A stretch of 64,000 nucleotides of DNA, from contig NZ_BTFW01000001.1 in the NCBI RefSeq assembly GCF_033242265.1, forward strand, positions 2,687,001 to 2,751,000, read 5' to 3'. The translations under genes and the position numbers were made by a program. The notes beneath the pieces are model-generated. The model saw nothing but the letters and a program-made list of their open reading frames with translations, searched no databases and had not been told where the DNA came from. The stretch comes from Novosphingobium sp. IK01. GTDB lineage: Bacteria; Pseudomonadota; Alphaproteobacteria; Sphingomonadales; Sphingomonadaceae. Below are positions 40,016 to 47,404 of the stretch, piece by piece. Each line of letters begins with the position of its first letter. Position 1 is the stretch's first letter.

Positions 40016-40744
40016 TCAGTTGTAGACGCAGACGTCGTATTGCCCGCGCACGACGGCCGAGCGCGCGGCGATGGCATTGCCGTGGCGGCGCTGGCGCCCG
40101 CTTGCGCCGGTCACTTCGCGGACCTTGGGCTGGGGGAAGGCGGCGGCGATGCGCGCGGCCTCGATCCGCGAGAGATGCGCGGCGCCCTTGTGGTAATAGC
40201 GCTGGGCGCCCGCTTCCACGCCATAGGTCCCGATGCCGGTCTCCGCGACATTGAGATAGACTTCCATGATCCGCCGCTTGCCCCAGATCTTTTCGATCAG
40301 CACGGTGAACCAGGCTTCGAGGCCTTTGCGGAAATAGCCGCCGCCCTGCCACAGGAAGACGTTCTTGGCGGTCTGCTGGCTGATCGTCGAGCCGCCGCGG
40401 ATGCGCCCGCCCTGCTGGTTGCGCTCGAAGGCCTGGAGCATGGCCTGCCCGTCAAAGCCGCTGTGCGAGCAGAAGCGCGAATCCTCGCCGGCAATGGCCG
40501 CATCGACCATCGAACGGTCGATCCGCGAAAGCGGGGTCCAGTCCTTGGTCACCCCGTTGCCATCCATCAGCATCGTGGCGGTATAGGGCACCGGCACCCA
40601 CTTGGTGATCACCACCCAGACCAGACTGATCACCACGAAGGCGAGCACGGCCTTGCCCGCCCACCCGATCAGCCGGACGGCGAAAGACCTGTGCGAGGAC
40701 CGGCTGGTGGAGGAGGGGCGCGTGGGCATCAGCTGCTTGAACAT
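40016..40744 (-). CDS. mtgA: Monofunctional biosynthetic peptidoglycan transglycosylase
   Basis: GT51 enzyme that polymerises lipid II into glycan strands, 242 aa. One N-terminal TM (GKAVLAFVVISLVWVVI). The GT51 motifs are present: IAGEDSRFCSHSGFD with the catalytic Glu, GGSTISQQTAKNVFLW, and KRRIMEVYLNVAETGIGTYG with the second conserved Glu. No transpeptidase domain follows, which defines it as monofunctional. MPTRPSS six codons in is a possible alternative start. Confidence 0.95.
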   Translation of the reverse strand: MFKQLMPTRPSSTSRSSHRSFAVRLIGWAGKAVLAFVVISLVWVVITKWVPVPYTATMLMDGNGVTKDWTPLSRIDRSMVDAAIAGEDSRFCSHSGFDGQAMLQAFERNQQGGRIRGGSTISQQTAKNVFLWQGGGYFRKGLEAWFTVLIEKIWGKRRIMEVYLNVAETGIGTYGVEAGAQRYYHKGAAHLSRIEAARIAAAFPQPKVREVTGASGRQRRHGNAIAARSAVVRGQYDVCVYN

Positions 40745-40789
40745 GGCCCTGTTATGCCGCGCCGCAGCGGGCGGATCAATCAGCCCCGA

Positions 40790-41179
40790 TCAGCCCCGGA
40801 TAAGGGCATCGGCGGCGCGCTGGTCGAAGCTCTGGCGGGCTTCCTCCACTTTGTCGCAATGGGCCTTCGCCCAGATCCAGACCCCGCAGAATGCCTCGCC
40901 CAGTGTTTCGCCCAGCGGGGTGAGGGCATAGTCGACATGGGGTGGCACCACCGGGTGGACGGTGCGGGTGACCAGCCCGTCGCGCTCCATGCGCCGCAGG
41001 GTCTGGGTCAGCATCTTCTGGCTGATGCCGGGCAGGCGGCGCCCGATGGCGGTGAAGCGCGCGGTGCCGTGTTCCTCAAGGTCTTCGAGCACGAGCATCG
41101 TCCACTTGTCGGCCACCGCGCCGATCAGGTCGTTGACGAGGGCGCCGATGCGCGGGTTGGGCGAAGGGTCACTATCCAT
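40790..41179 (-). CDS. HxlR family winged-helix transcriptional regulator
   Basis: 129 aa. The HxlR winged helix is seen in IGAVADKWTMLVLEDLEEHG, ISQKMLTQTLRRMERDGLVTR and VDYALTPLGETL. It lacks the N-terminal Cys found in redox-sensing members (no Cys before the helix), and its two Cys residues lie near the C-terminus. It is divergent from the SDR gene across 106 bp, the usual pairing in which HxlR proteins control the adjacent oxidoreductase. Confidence 0.9.
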   Translation of the reverse strand: MDSDPSPNPRIGALVNDLIGAVADKWTMLVLEDLEEHGTARFTAIGRRLPGISQKMLTQTLRRMERDGLVTRTVHPVVPPHVDYALTPLGETLGEAFCGVWIWAKAHCDKVEEARQSFDQRAADALIRG

Positions 41180-41285
41180 CGGGTAAGTATGGCACGAAAG
41201 GGTGCCTTCTTTCCATCGGGGAGCATGGGGTTCACAAAGGGGGCCTGTTCCCTCTCCCTCCTTTCTTCCCTTCAGGAGCCTTGCG

Positions 41286-42029
41286 ATGAAAACCAGCGGC
41301 AACACCATTCTCGTCACCGGCGGTGGCACCGGCATTGGCCGGGCGCTGGCCCATGCCTGGCACGATGCGGGCAATGTCGTGATCGTGACCGGGCGGACCC
41401 TGGCCAGTCTGGAGGAAACCGTCGCCGGGCGCGAGGGGCTCCATGCCATGGTCCTCGATGTCACCGATCCGGCGGCCATCGCGGCGTTCGCGGCCCAGGT
41501 CGTGGCGCGTTTTCCCGCGCTAAACGTGCTGGTCAACAATGCCGGGATCATGCGCTATGAAGAGATCGGCACGGCGCGCGATCTGGGCGATGCGCAGGCG
41601 ATGATCACCACCAACCTGCTTGGCCCGATCCGCATGACCGACGCCCTCGTCGATCATCTGGCAGGACAGGCCGATGCGGCGATCGTCAATGTTTCGTCGG
41701 GGCTGGCCTTCGTGCCGCTGGTGATCGCGCCGACCTACAATGCCACCAAGGCGGCGCTCCATTCCTATACCCAGTCCTTGCGCGTCGCGCTGGCGGGCAA
41801 GGTGGAGGTGATCGAACTGGCGCCCCCCGGCGTGCAGACCGACATCACACCGGGGCAGGCCACGCGCGAGGGCTATCTGCCGCTGGCCACCTATATCGCC
41901 CAGACGATGGACCTGTTCGCGCAAGTGCCCACGCCTGCCGAAGTCTGCGTGCCCAACACCCTGTTCCTGCGCAATGCCGAGCGCGAGGGGCGTTATGAGC
42001 AGACCTTTGCCATGCTCAATCGACTTTGA
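41286..42029 (+). CDS. Short-chain dehydrogenase/reductase, DltE-like
   Basis: 247 aa NAD(P)-dependent oxidoreductase. It has the Rossmann motif ILVTGGGTGIGRALA, VLVNNAGIM, a catalytic Ser (NVSSGLAFVP) and the YxxxK motif in APTYNATKAALHSY. An Arg after the second beta strand (VTGRTLASLEE) suggests NADP preference. ELAPPGVQTDITPGQ is typical of the DltE subgroup. Probably regulated by the divergent HxlR protein. The stop-codon region is triplicated as a tandem repeat. Confidence 0.9.
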   Translation: MKTSGNTILVTGGGTGIGRALAHAWHDAGNVVIVTGRTLASLEETVAGREGLHAMVLDVTDPAAIAAFAAQVVARFPALNVLVNNAGIMRYEEIGTARDLGDAQAMITTNLLGPIRMTDALVDHLAGQADAAIVNVSSGLAFVPLVIAPTYNATKAALHSYTQSLRVALAGKVEVIELAPPGVQTDITPGQATREGYLPLATYIAQTMDLFAQVPTPAEVCVPNTLFLRNAEREGRYEQTFAMLNRL

Positions 42030-42060
42030 GGCAATCGACTTTGAGGCAATCGGCTTTGAG
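42017..42060 (+). repeat. Three tandem ~15-bp repeats spanning the SDR stop codon
   Basis: GCAATCGACTTTGAG-type units lie at 42017-42030, 42031-42045 and 42046-42060 (the last with one change, GGC). The first copy contains the SDR stop TGA, and the next two copies repeat it downstream; the copies are in phase with it, so each carries a TGA in the same frame. Confidence 0.9.
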
Positions 42061-42131
42061 GATTGGGTTTTCCCGCCTTGCCCGCTATTTGTGAGGGCAA
42101 GGCAAGACCCGCCATCCATGGAGCCCCTGAC

Positions 42132-42563
42132 GTGACCCAGTTCCTGCACACCATGATCCGCGTGACCGATCCCGATGCGACGGTCGCTTTCTTCAACCTG
42201 CTCGGGCTGGAGGAAACCCGCCGCTTTTCGAGCGAACAGGGCCGCTTCACGCTGATCTATCTGGCCGCGCCCGGCCAGGATTGCGAAGTGGAGCTGACCT
42301 GGAACTGGCCCGCGCAGGACGGCAGCGCCGAAACCTATACCGGCGGGCGCAACTTCGGCCATCTGGCGTTCGGGGTCGAGAATATCTACGCCACCTGCCA
42401 GACGCTGGCCGATGCCGGGGTGGTGATCAACCGTCCCCCGCGCGACGGCCACATGGCCTTCGTCAAGACGCCCGACGGCATCTCGATCGAGCTGCTGCAA
42501 AAGGGCACCCACCTCGCACCGGCCGAACCCTGGGCCTCGATGCCCAACACCGGCAGCTGGTAA
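42132..42563 (+). CDS. Glyoxalase I / VOC-fold lactoylglutathione lyase-like protein
   Basis: 143 aa VOC protein. MIRVTDPDATVAFFNLLGLE opens the first module, EVELTWNWP and YTGGRNFGHLAFGVENIY the middle (metal His), and AFVKTPDGISIELLQKG the end (metal Glu). These match GloA. The start is GTG at 42132 with GGAG at 42119-42122; the next Met is inside the first strand. A role in methylglyoxal detoxification is the family default; pairing with an SDR would also suit reactive carbonyl metabolism. Confidence 0.88.
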   Translation: MTQFLHTMIRVTDPDATVAFFNLLGLEETRRFSSEQGRFTLIYLAAPGQDCEVELTWNWPAQDGSAETYTGGRNFGHLAFGVENIYATCQTLADAGVVINRPPRDGHMAFVKTPDGISIELLQKGTHLAPAEPWASMPNTGSW

Positions 42564-42573
42564 GAACGCGATT

Positions 42574-42616
42574 GCCATGCGCCCCCGGTGCCGCACAGGT
42601 GCCGGGGGCGCATGGC
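42574..42616. terminator. Long perfect hairpin between the glyoxalase gene and the phage module
   Basis: GCCATGCGCCCCCGG (42574-42588) pairs perfectly over 15 bp with CCGGGGGCGCATGGC (42602-42616), with a 13-nt loop. There is no T-run on either side, so termination is likely but not certain. It lies between convergent genes at the junction of chromosome and phage module. Confidence 0.6.
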
Positions 42617-42627
42617 CTTCAGCCCCT

Positions 42628-42912
42628 TCAACAGACCACGGCCACGCTGTCGGGCACGGCGCGGGCCAGATGGGCGAGCGCGCGGCTGCGCGCGAGCGTG
42701 CGGCGCTGGTCGTCGAGGATCGGCCCGCCGATGGCCATGAGCGCCACCAGCAAGGTCGCGGTATCGTCGGCCAGCCAGCCGCGCCCGAGCGCGAAGGCGA
42801 TCAGCGGCGGCAGGGCCTGATGCAGGGCCGTGGTCAGTTGCGTGCGCAACGGGGACGCCGGAATGCGCAGCGGGCCGGAAACGGGCGTAGTATTGGTCAT
42901 GGCATCGGTCAT
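42628..42912 (-). CDS. Small two-helix membrane protein, putative phage holin
   Basis: 94 aa. Two hydrophobic stretches (ALPPLIAFALGRGWL and ATLLVALMAIGGPIL) separated by a short acidic turn are followed by a basic tail RRTLARSRALAHLARAVPD. This resembles the Pam3-gp28 group of putative holins. The ATG at 42912 follows AAGGA with 9 nt spacing; ATG 42900 is an alternative. It is the last gene of the phage module, where lysis genes often lie, but no endolysin adjoins. Confidence 0.6.
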   Translation of the reverse strand: MTDAMTNTTPVSGPLRIPASPLRTQLTTALHQALPPLIAFALGRGWLADDTATLLVALMAIGGPILDDQRRTLARSRALAHLARAVPDSVAVVC

Positions 42913-42959
42913 GGCAAAGTTCCTTGAAACGGGACGCGTGCCGGACGGGACGGCGTGCT

Positions 42960-43196
42960 TCAGCGCACGAACGTTGCCACGCCCCATGCCACCAGCCCGG
43001 ACAGCAGGCTGCCCAGCGCCACCAGCACGACCCAGGCCCCGCGCCGCTCGTTTTCGCGCGTCTCGATCGTGGCGAGGCGGCTGTCGATCCTTTCGAGCGT
43101 GGCGACCATCTGGGCGAGGCGGTGTTCCATGGCGTCGAGGCGTCCTTCCATGCGGCCGATGTCCCGGTGGAGGTCGGAATGGGTGGGCGCGGTCAT
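42960..43196 (-). CDS. Coiled-coil plus C-terminal membrane helix protein, phage (XhlA/holin-like layout)
   Basis: 78 aa. A heptad-rich N-terminal helix (HRLAQMVATLERIDSRLATI, residues 25-44) precedes a single TM near the end (AWVVLVALGSLLSGLVAWGV). This layout is seen in XhlA-type and other small phage proteins linked to lysis or to virion membrane contact. The ATG overlaps the stop of the upstream zinc-ribbon gene (ATGA). The function is not established. Confidence 0.65.
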   Translation of the reverse strand: MTAPTHSDLHRDIGRMEGRLDAMEHRLAQMVATLERIDSRLATIETRENERRGAWVVLVALGSLLSGLVAWGVATFVR

Positions 43197-43489
43197 GCCC
43201 CACCGCCTGCGAAAGCGTCTCCGGCGAGCGGTGTTTCTGCCTGTGCCGTTACGGCCGGATCGGGCTGGCCACAGACGCGGCAGACGACCGGGCTGGCCGG
43301 ATCATCGCGGTCGCGCGGGCCGGGATTGTGCGGCTCGGGCCGGGGCCAGGGGCCCCGCAGGCGCAAGGCCGTCCCGCATGAAGGACAGCCCAGGCACAGG
43401 GGCGCCGCATCGCGGTCGGTCAGCGTGGTCGCGCCGCACTGGCAGGTGAGGGCCGGATAGTCGGAGGGCGTCGGGGCAGCATCGGTCAT
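43193..43489 (-). CDS. Small zinc-ribbon phage protein
   Basis: 98 aa with several Cys pairs: ALTCQCGATTL, LCLGCPSCGTALRL and VVCRVCGQPDP, consistent with one or two zinc ribbons, otherwise Pro/Asp-rich. The ATG at 43489 is 5 nt beyond the tailspike stop, and its stop overlaps the next ATG. No family was recognised. Its place between tailspike and holin-like genes suggests a phage accessory or a host-takeover factor. Confidence 0.6.
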   Translation of the reverse strand: MTDAAPTPSDYPALTCQCGATTLTDRDAAPLCLGCPSCGTALRLRGPWPRPEPHNPGPRDRDDPASPVVCRVCGQPDPAVTAQAETPLAGDAFAGGGA

Positions 43490-43493
43490 CGGA

Positions 43494-46361
43494 TCACTCC
43501 CAGATCCAGGCGTTGAGGGCCTTGGCGAAGCGCACCTGCACGGTCTGTCCGGCGGCGAGCGCAGTGGGCGCGGTGCCATAGACCGTGGGGGTGCCGGTGG
43601 TGGCATTGGTGATCGTGAGCGCGGTAACGCCTGCGCGGCTGGTCACGCGGAACACCGCCTCGTCCGCCGGATCGACCGGCAGGGCGAGGGTGAGGCTGGC
43701 GAGCGCGGCGGTGTGGTTGAGGTAGGTTGCCGGAACCATCGCGCCGAGCGTCACCGTGCTGCCGTTGGCGGGCACGAGGGTCTGCCGGTCGAGCGAGAGG
43801 CCGGTCGGGGCGATATTGTCACGCCAGAGGGTCGCGCAAGTCCCCGCCGGACTGACATCGGCAGCAGAGGGCACGACATTGCCGGTGATCCGCGCCACTG
43901 CGTCATAGGCCGGGTGGGTGTTCTCGGACGAATGGTTGATGCCGAGCGCCACGCTCGCGCCCGAGCCGACGAGGATCCGGTTGCGCTCGATCGAGGTGAG
44001 GATTGCCGCCGGGGTATAGGCGCTGACCGTTGCGTTGATCGCCGCGCTGCCCGCCGGAACCCAGGCCAGCGCGGAAGCCAGCACGATCTGGTTGTCGCTC
44101 ACGCTGCCGCGCGTGCGGTGGCCCTGCATGTCGATCAGCGCATAGTTGCCGCGCGGGGGCACGGTGGCGCTCTTGAACATCAGGCGGTTGTTCTCGACAA
44201 TCTTGGTTCCGCCCAGGCCGTAGGTCAGGTGGATCACGCAATTGGTGAGCATGTTGCCCGAGACCACGACGAGGTCGGTCGGCCCGTCGCCGGTCCGGCC
44301 GATCAATCCGTCGCGCGCGGTCACGGCATTGCCCGAGAATTCGACCACTTCCTGAACAGAAGAGGCCAGCGTCGTCGAATTGCCGGCGATGGCCTGAAAA
44401 TAGGTGCGCCCCTGCTGATAGCGCAGATAGCCGCCCGCAAGGGCCGCGTTCCAGGCCAGCGGCACGATGAATTCGTTCGCCGAGACACGCGTGACGGTAA
44501 GCGGCGTGGGGGTGATCTCGGTGATCAGCACCTGCTGGCCGGTCTGGATGTCGAGGTCGCCCGAAACGGTGACCTTGGTGGTCCCGTTGCCCGCGTCGGC
44601 ATAGCCGGTGATCGGCGCGCTCTGCATGTAAGTGGTCGCGCCCGCGCGTGCGGCGGTCGAGGCGCCTTCGAGCGTGCATTCGATGGTGTTGGCGCGAAAG
44701 GCGATGTTCAGCGCCGCATAGAACACCGAGCAGGCGAAATTGCCGAAATGGCGGATCGTGTTGCCGATCGCCAGGCAATTGCTGCACCCTTCGAAGTCGA
44801 GCGCGGTGTCGGTAGCATATTCGAGCGTGTTGTTGGCGACGATCACGCTTTCGCCGTTGTTGCCGTAGATGCCGCCGTTGTTCCACGAGCAATAGTTGCC
44901 GGTGATACGGAAATGGGCAAAGCGGCGCAGGAACTGCACGGCCCCCCCTTGCGCGAAACCGGCCGCGCCACCCCACCACGAGATATTGCTGTAGCCCAGC
45001 ACGTTGTCGCTGATCTCGCCATAGCGCGCCCAGTTGATGCGCACGCCGCCGCTGCCATAGACGGTGTTCCAGCTGCGGTTGCGGCGCACATAGATGTGCT
45101 CGTTGAGGTCGTTGATGTCGGTGGCGGAAAACCCGGCGAGCACGGCCGGATCGACCGTGGTCGAGCCGGTGGTGCGGTCGTAGGTCTTGTTTTCTTCTGC
45201 CTCCATGGCCACGAACAGCAACCCGCAGTCCTGAAACTCGCAGTCCTCGACGGTCAGCCCGCGCACGTTGATCGCCCGCACGGCATAGGCGCTCGCGTTG
45301 CCGATGCTCGTGCCGGTGTACTGGAAATAGATCCGCGCCACGCGCAAGTTGGTGGCAAACGTGGTGAACATCGCCGCGCCGGTCATCCCCTGCGCCGGGC
45401 GGATCGAGATCGCGCGCGTGCCGCTGTAGAGGATGCGCGTGCCCGCATTGGCCCCGCTGATCGCCTGGTTGGCCAGCACCGGCACGATCGCGCCCGCGCC
45501 GATGTTGAACGCGCCCGCGCCCAGCATCACGTTGTAGCCGGTGTTCACCGCGCGCTGGATCTGCGCCAGGCAATTGGTCACCCCGTCGCCCACCGCGCCG
45601 AACTGCTCGGCCCAGACCGTGCGCCCTTCGGGCACGGCATAGAGCTTGACCCCGCCCGCGGTGGTCAGGTGCTGGTCGGCGGCCAGGGGCGCTGCCTCCA
45701 GATAGGCATAGGGCCCCGCGCGCCACATCGTGCCCGCCCCGCGCGCGGGCAGGGGCGAGGCCAGCAGCGCGGCCACGCTGGGCAGGGTCGTGCGGTCGAG
45801 ATGCTGCTGGAGCGTGCCCCCGCCGCTCGTGCCGACCAGCGTGGCGCCCTTGTTGGCGTCGACCGAGGCGACATCGGCGCGCAACTGGGCATCGGTGGTC
45901 ACCGCGTCGGCCAGGCTGGGCGTGCCGTCGATGCTCGAAAACGACAGGAACTTGCCCCGCCGCCGCGAGGCGGACGGCAGCGTGCCCGCGCTTTCGCCCA
46001 GCGGCATGCGCATGCAGCGGTTGAGATCGCGCGAGAGCGCCTGATCGCGCAGCGCCGCGCGATCGTTGGCGAGGTTGACGGGCGCTGCCAGCCAGGCCGA
46101 GCCGTTCTCGAAGGCGGTCGTCTGGGTGAAATCGGGATCGAGCCAGACCACCAGACTGCCCGGGCCGGGGGCGACCGGAAAGGTGACGGTGCCGCCGCCC
46201 CCTTCGTAAAGCTCGACCGAATAGCCCCCGATGATCGGCTGGTCGTTGAGCAGCACGGCGACATCGCCCGCCGTCTGGGCGGTGAAGGTGAAGGGAAACG
46301 ATTGCGTCACGCCATTGGCGCTGAACGGCCCGTCATAGGCATTGGTGGTGCTCACGGCCAT
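43494..46361 (-). CDS. Phage tailspike/tail fibre with right-handed beta-helix
   Basis: 955 aa receptor-binding protein. The N-terminus (YDGPFSANGVTQSFPFTFTA, DFTQTTAFENGSAWL, LSRDLNRCMRMPLGE) is the T7/P22-like head-binding region of podoviral fibres. WAEQFGAVGDGVTNCLAQIQ marks the pectate-lyase-like entry, followed by a long beta-helix with Asn/Gly turns (GNYCSWNNGGIYGNNGESVI), and a C-terminal cap ending LNAWIWE. Such proteins often depolymerise capsule or O-antigen. Catalytic residues could not be assigned by eye. Confidence 0.85.
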   Translation of the reverse strand: MAVSTTNAYDGPFSANGVTQSFPFTFTAQTAGDVAVLLNDQPIIGGYSVELYEGGGGTVTFPVAPGPGSLVVWLDPDFTQTTAFENGSAWLAAPVNLANDRAALRDQALSRDLNRCMRMPLGESAGTLPSASRRRGKFLSFSSIDGTPSLADAVTTDAQLRADVASVDANKGATLVGTSGGGTLQQHLDRTTLPSVAALLASPLPARGAGTMWRAGPYAYLEAAPLAADQHLTTAGGVKLYAVPEGRTVWAEQFGAVGDGVTNCLAQIQRAVNTGYNVMLGAGAFNIGAGAIVPVLANQAISGANAGTRILYSGTRAISIRPAQGMTGAAMFTTFATNLRVARIYFQYTGTSIGNASAYAVRAINVRGLTVEDCEFQDCGLLFVAMEAEENKTYDRTTGSTTVDPAVLAGFSATDINDLNEHIYVRRNRSWNTVYGSGGVRINWARYGEISDNVLGYSNISWWGGAAGFAQGGAVQFLRRFAHFRITGNYCSWNNGGIYGNNGESVIVANNTLEYATDTALDFEGCSNCLAIGNTIRHFGNFACSVFYAALNIAFRANTIECTLEGASTAARAGATTYMQSAPITGYADAGNGTTKVTVSGDLDIQTGQQVLITEITPTPLTVTRVSANEFIVPLAWNAALAGGYLRYQQGRTYFQAIAGNSTTLASSVQEVVEFSGNAVTARDGLIGRTGDGPTDLVVVSGNMLTNCVIHLTYGLGGTKIVENNRLMFKSATVPPRGNYALIDMQGHRTRGSVSDNQIVLASALAWVPAGSAAINATVSAYTPAAILTSIERNRILVGSGASVALGINHSSENTHPAYDAVARITGNVVPSAADVSPAGTCATLWRDNIAPTGLSLDRQTLVPANGSTVTLGAMVPATYLNHTAALASLTLALPVDPADEAVFRVTSRAGVTALTITNATTGTPTVYGTAPTALAAGQTVQVRFAKALNAWIWE

Positions 46362-46409
46362 GGGGTCGAGGTTCCTTTGAAAGACGGGAAGGGGAAGACG
46401 CGCGCGCGT

Positions 46410-46907
46410 TCAGCCGATCCGGCTGCGCAGCGCGCGATACTGGCGCACGCCCGAAAGGACCGACTGGCCCATGTCGACCACCCCGTTCCACAAGGCGGTC
46501 TGGCCTTGCGTGGCGGCCATGCTGGCGCGGCCCATGGCCTGCGCTGCGGCGGCATCGTTTTGGCGCAGGGCGCTGGCCCCTTGCGCGGCGATGTCCTGCG
46601 CGCGGGCCGTGCCGGTCAGGCGGGTGCTGTCGATGGCCTCGCGCGCGGTGCCGAAATCGACGCTGACCCCGCCGGCGGCGGCGGCCACGCGCTGGCGCCC
46701 CTCGGTGGCGGCCATCGCGCGATACTGGTCGGCCAGCGCGCGGGCGGTTTCGTCCTGCGCATCGCGGGCGGCGGCGCGTTCCTGCTCGGCCTGTTGCAGC
46801 GCGGCTTCGCGCTGGGCCTGCGCCTGATGCATGGCGCTGATCGTGCCGATGCCGGTGCGCGCGACGGCGAGCCCGGCGGCGAGGAGGGGAAGCGCGGGGC
46901 CGCACAT
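46410..46907 (-). CDS. Internal virion protein, T7 gp14-like
   Basis: 165 aa. It begins CGPALPLLAAGLAVARTGIG, then a long Ala/Gln/Glu helical stretch (AQAQREAALQQAEQERAAAR) and a Gly-rich centre (AAAAGGVSVDFGTAREAI), the pattern of T7 gp14-type core proteins that form the first part of the DNA ejection channel. The ATG shares one base with the upstream stop (TGATG). The larger ejection proteins (gp15, gp16) are absent from the window. Confidence 0.72.
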   Translation of the reverse strand: MCGPALPLLAAGLAVARTGIGTISAMHQAQAQREAALQQAEQERAAARDAQDETARALADQYRAMAATEGRQRVAAAAGGVSVDFGTAREAIDSTRLTGTARAQDIAAQGASALRQNDAAAAQAMGRASMAATQGQTALWNGVVDMGQSVLSGVRQYRALRSRIG

Positions 46908-47404
46908 CAGGCCTTCTCCTGCATGGAAGGGAGGCGGACGCGCTCGAACGGACGGAAGGCCAGGCCTCCCACAAGGATGGTGTGCTGGTTCACGGTGAAT
47001 CCCCATTTTTGCAGCAGGCGGATCGCCGGTGCGTTGTCGGCGGAGACTAGGTTGGCGAGGGTCGGGCTTGAATCGTGCATCGTGGAGAGAACCTGCGGCC
47101 CGATGGCCAGCAGCGCGCGCGGGTGCCGCCAGACTTCGTCGGTGCCCAGAAACCAGGGCACGCCCCGGCCCGTCAGCGCCGATTCGATCACCAGCCCGAA
47201 CATCGCGTGAGGGCGCCCTTCGACCAGCGCGGTCCAGGCCTGGGTCGAGGCGGCGAGGGCATGGCGCAGGCTTCCGCGCGGATCGCGGCCCATCATCGCG
47301 GCGCATTCGCGCCGGTCGACCGCGCGCATGTGCCGCGCCAGAAACCCGATGTGGCGCGCGCGCGCAGGCACGATTTCAAGGGGCAGATTGATCCGCCGGT
47401 TCAC
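46907..47404 (-). CDS. T7 Gp13-like phage protein (GNAT-like fold)
   Basis: 165 aa. INLPLEIVPARARHIGFLAR and HMRAVDRRECAAMMG open it; FLGTDEVWRHPRALLAIGPQ and LVSADNAPAIRLLQKWGFTV follow, as in the phage Gp13/DUF2833 family, which has an acetyltransferase-like fold. In T7 gp13 is needed for internal core assembly. The GTG at 47404 overlaps the upstream stop (GTGA); no better ATG exists. An enzymatic role is not implied. Confidence 0.75.
   Translation of the reverse strand: MNRRINLPLEIVPARARHIGFLARHMRAVDRRECAAMMGRDPRGSLRHALAASTQAWTALVEGRPHAMFGLVIESALTGRGVPWFLGTDEVWRHPRALLAIGPQVLSTMHDSSPTLANLVSADNAPAIRLLQKWGFTVNQHTILVGGLAFRPFERVRLPSMQEKA

Noticed and set aside
42564..42627. Possible attachment site at the left edge of the phage module
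   Set aside because: I compared it with the tRNA-Gly and tRNA-Leu 3' ends and saw no shared core; the 15-bp inverted repeat there is better read as a terminator hairpin.
43713..47210. 1165-codon plus-strand open frame across tailspike, gp14-like and gp13-like genes
   Set aside because: Crosses several recognised phage genes on the other strand; composition is that of a shadow frame.
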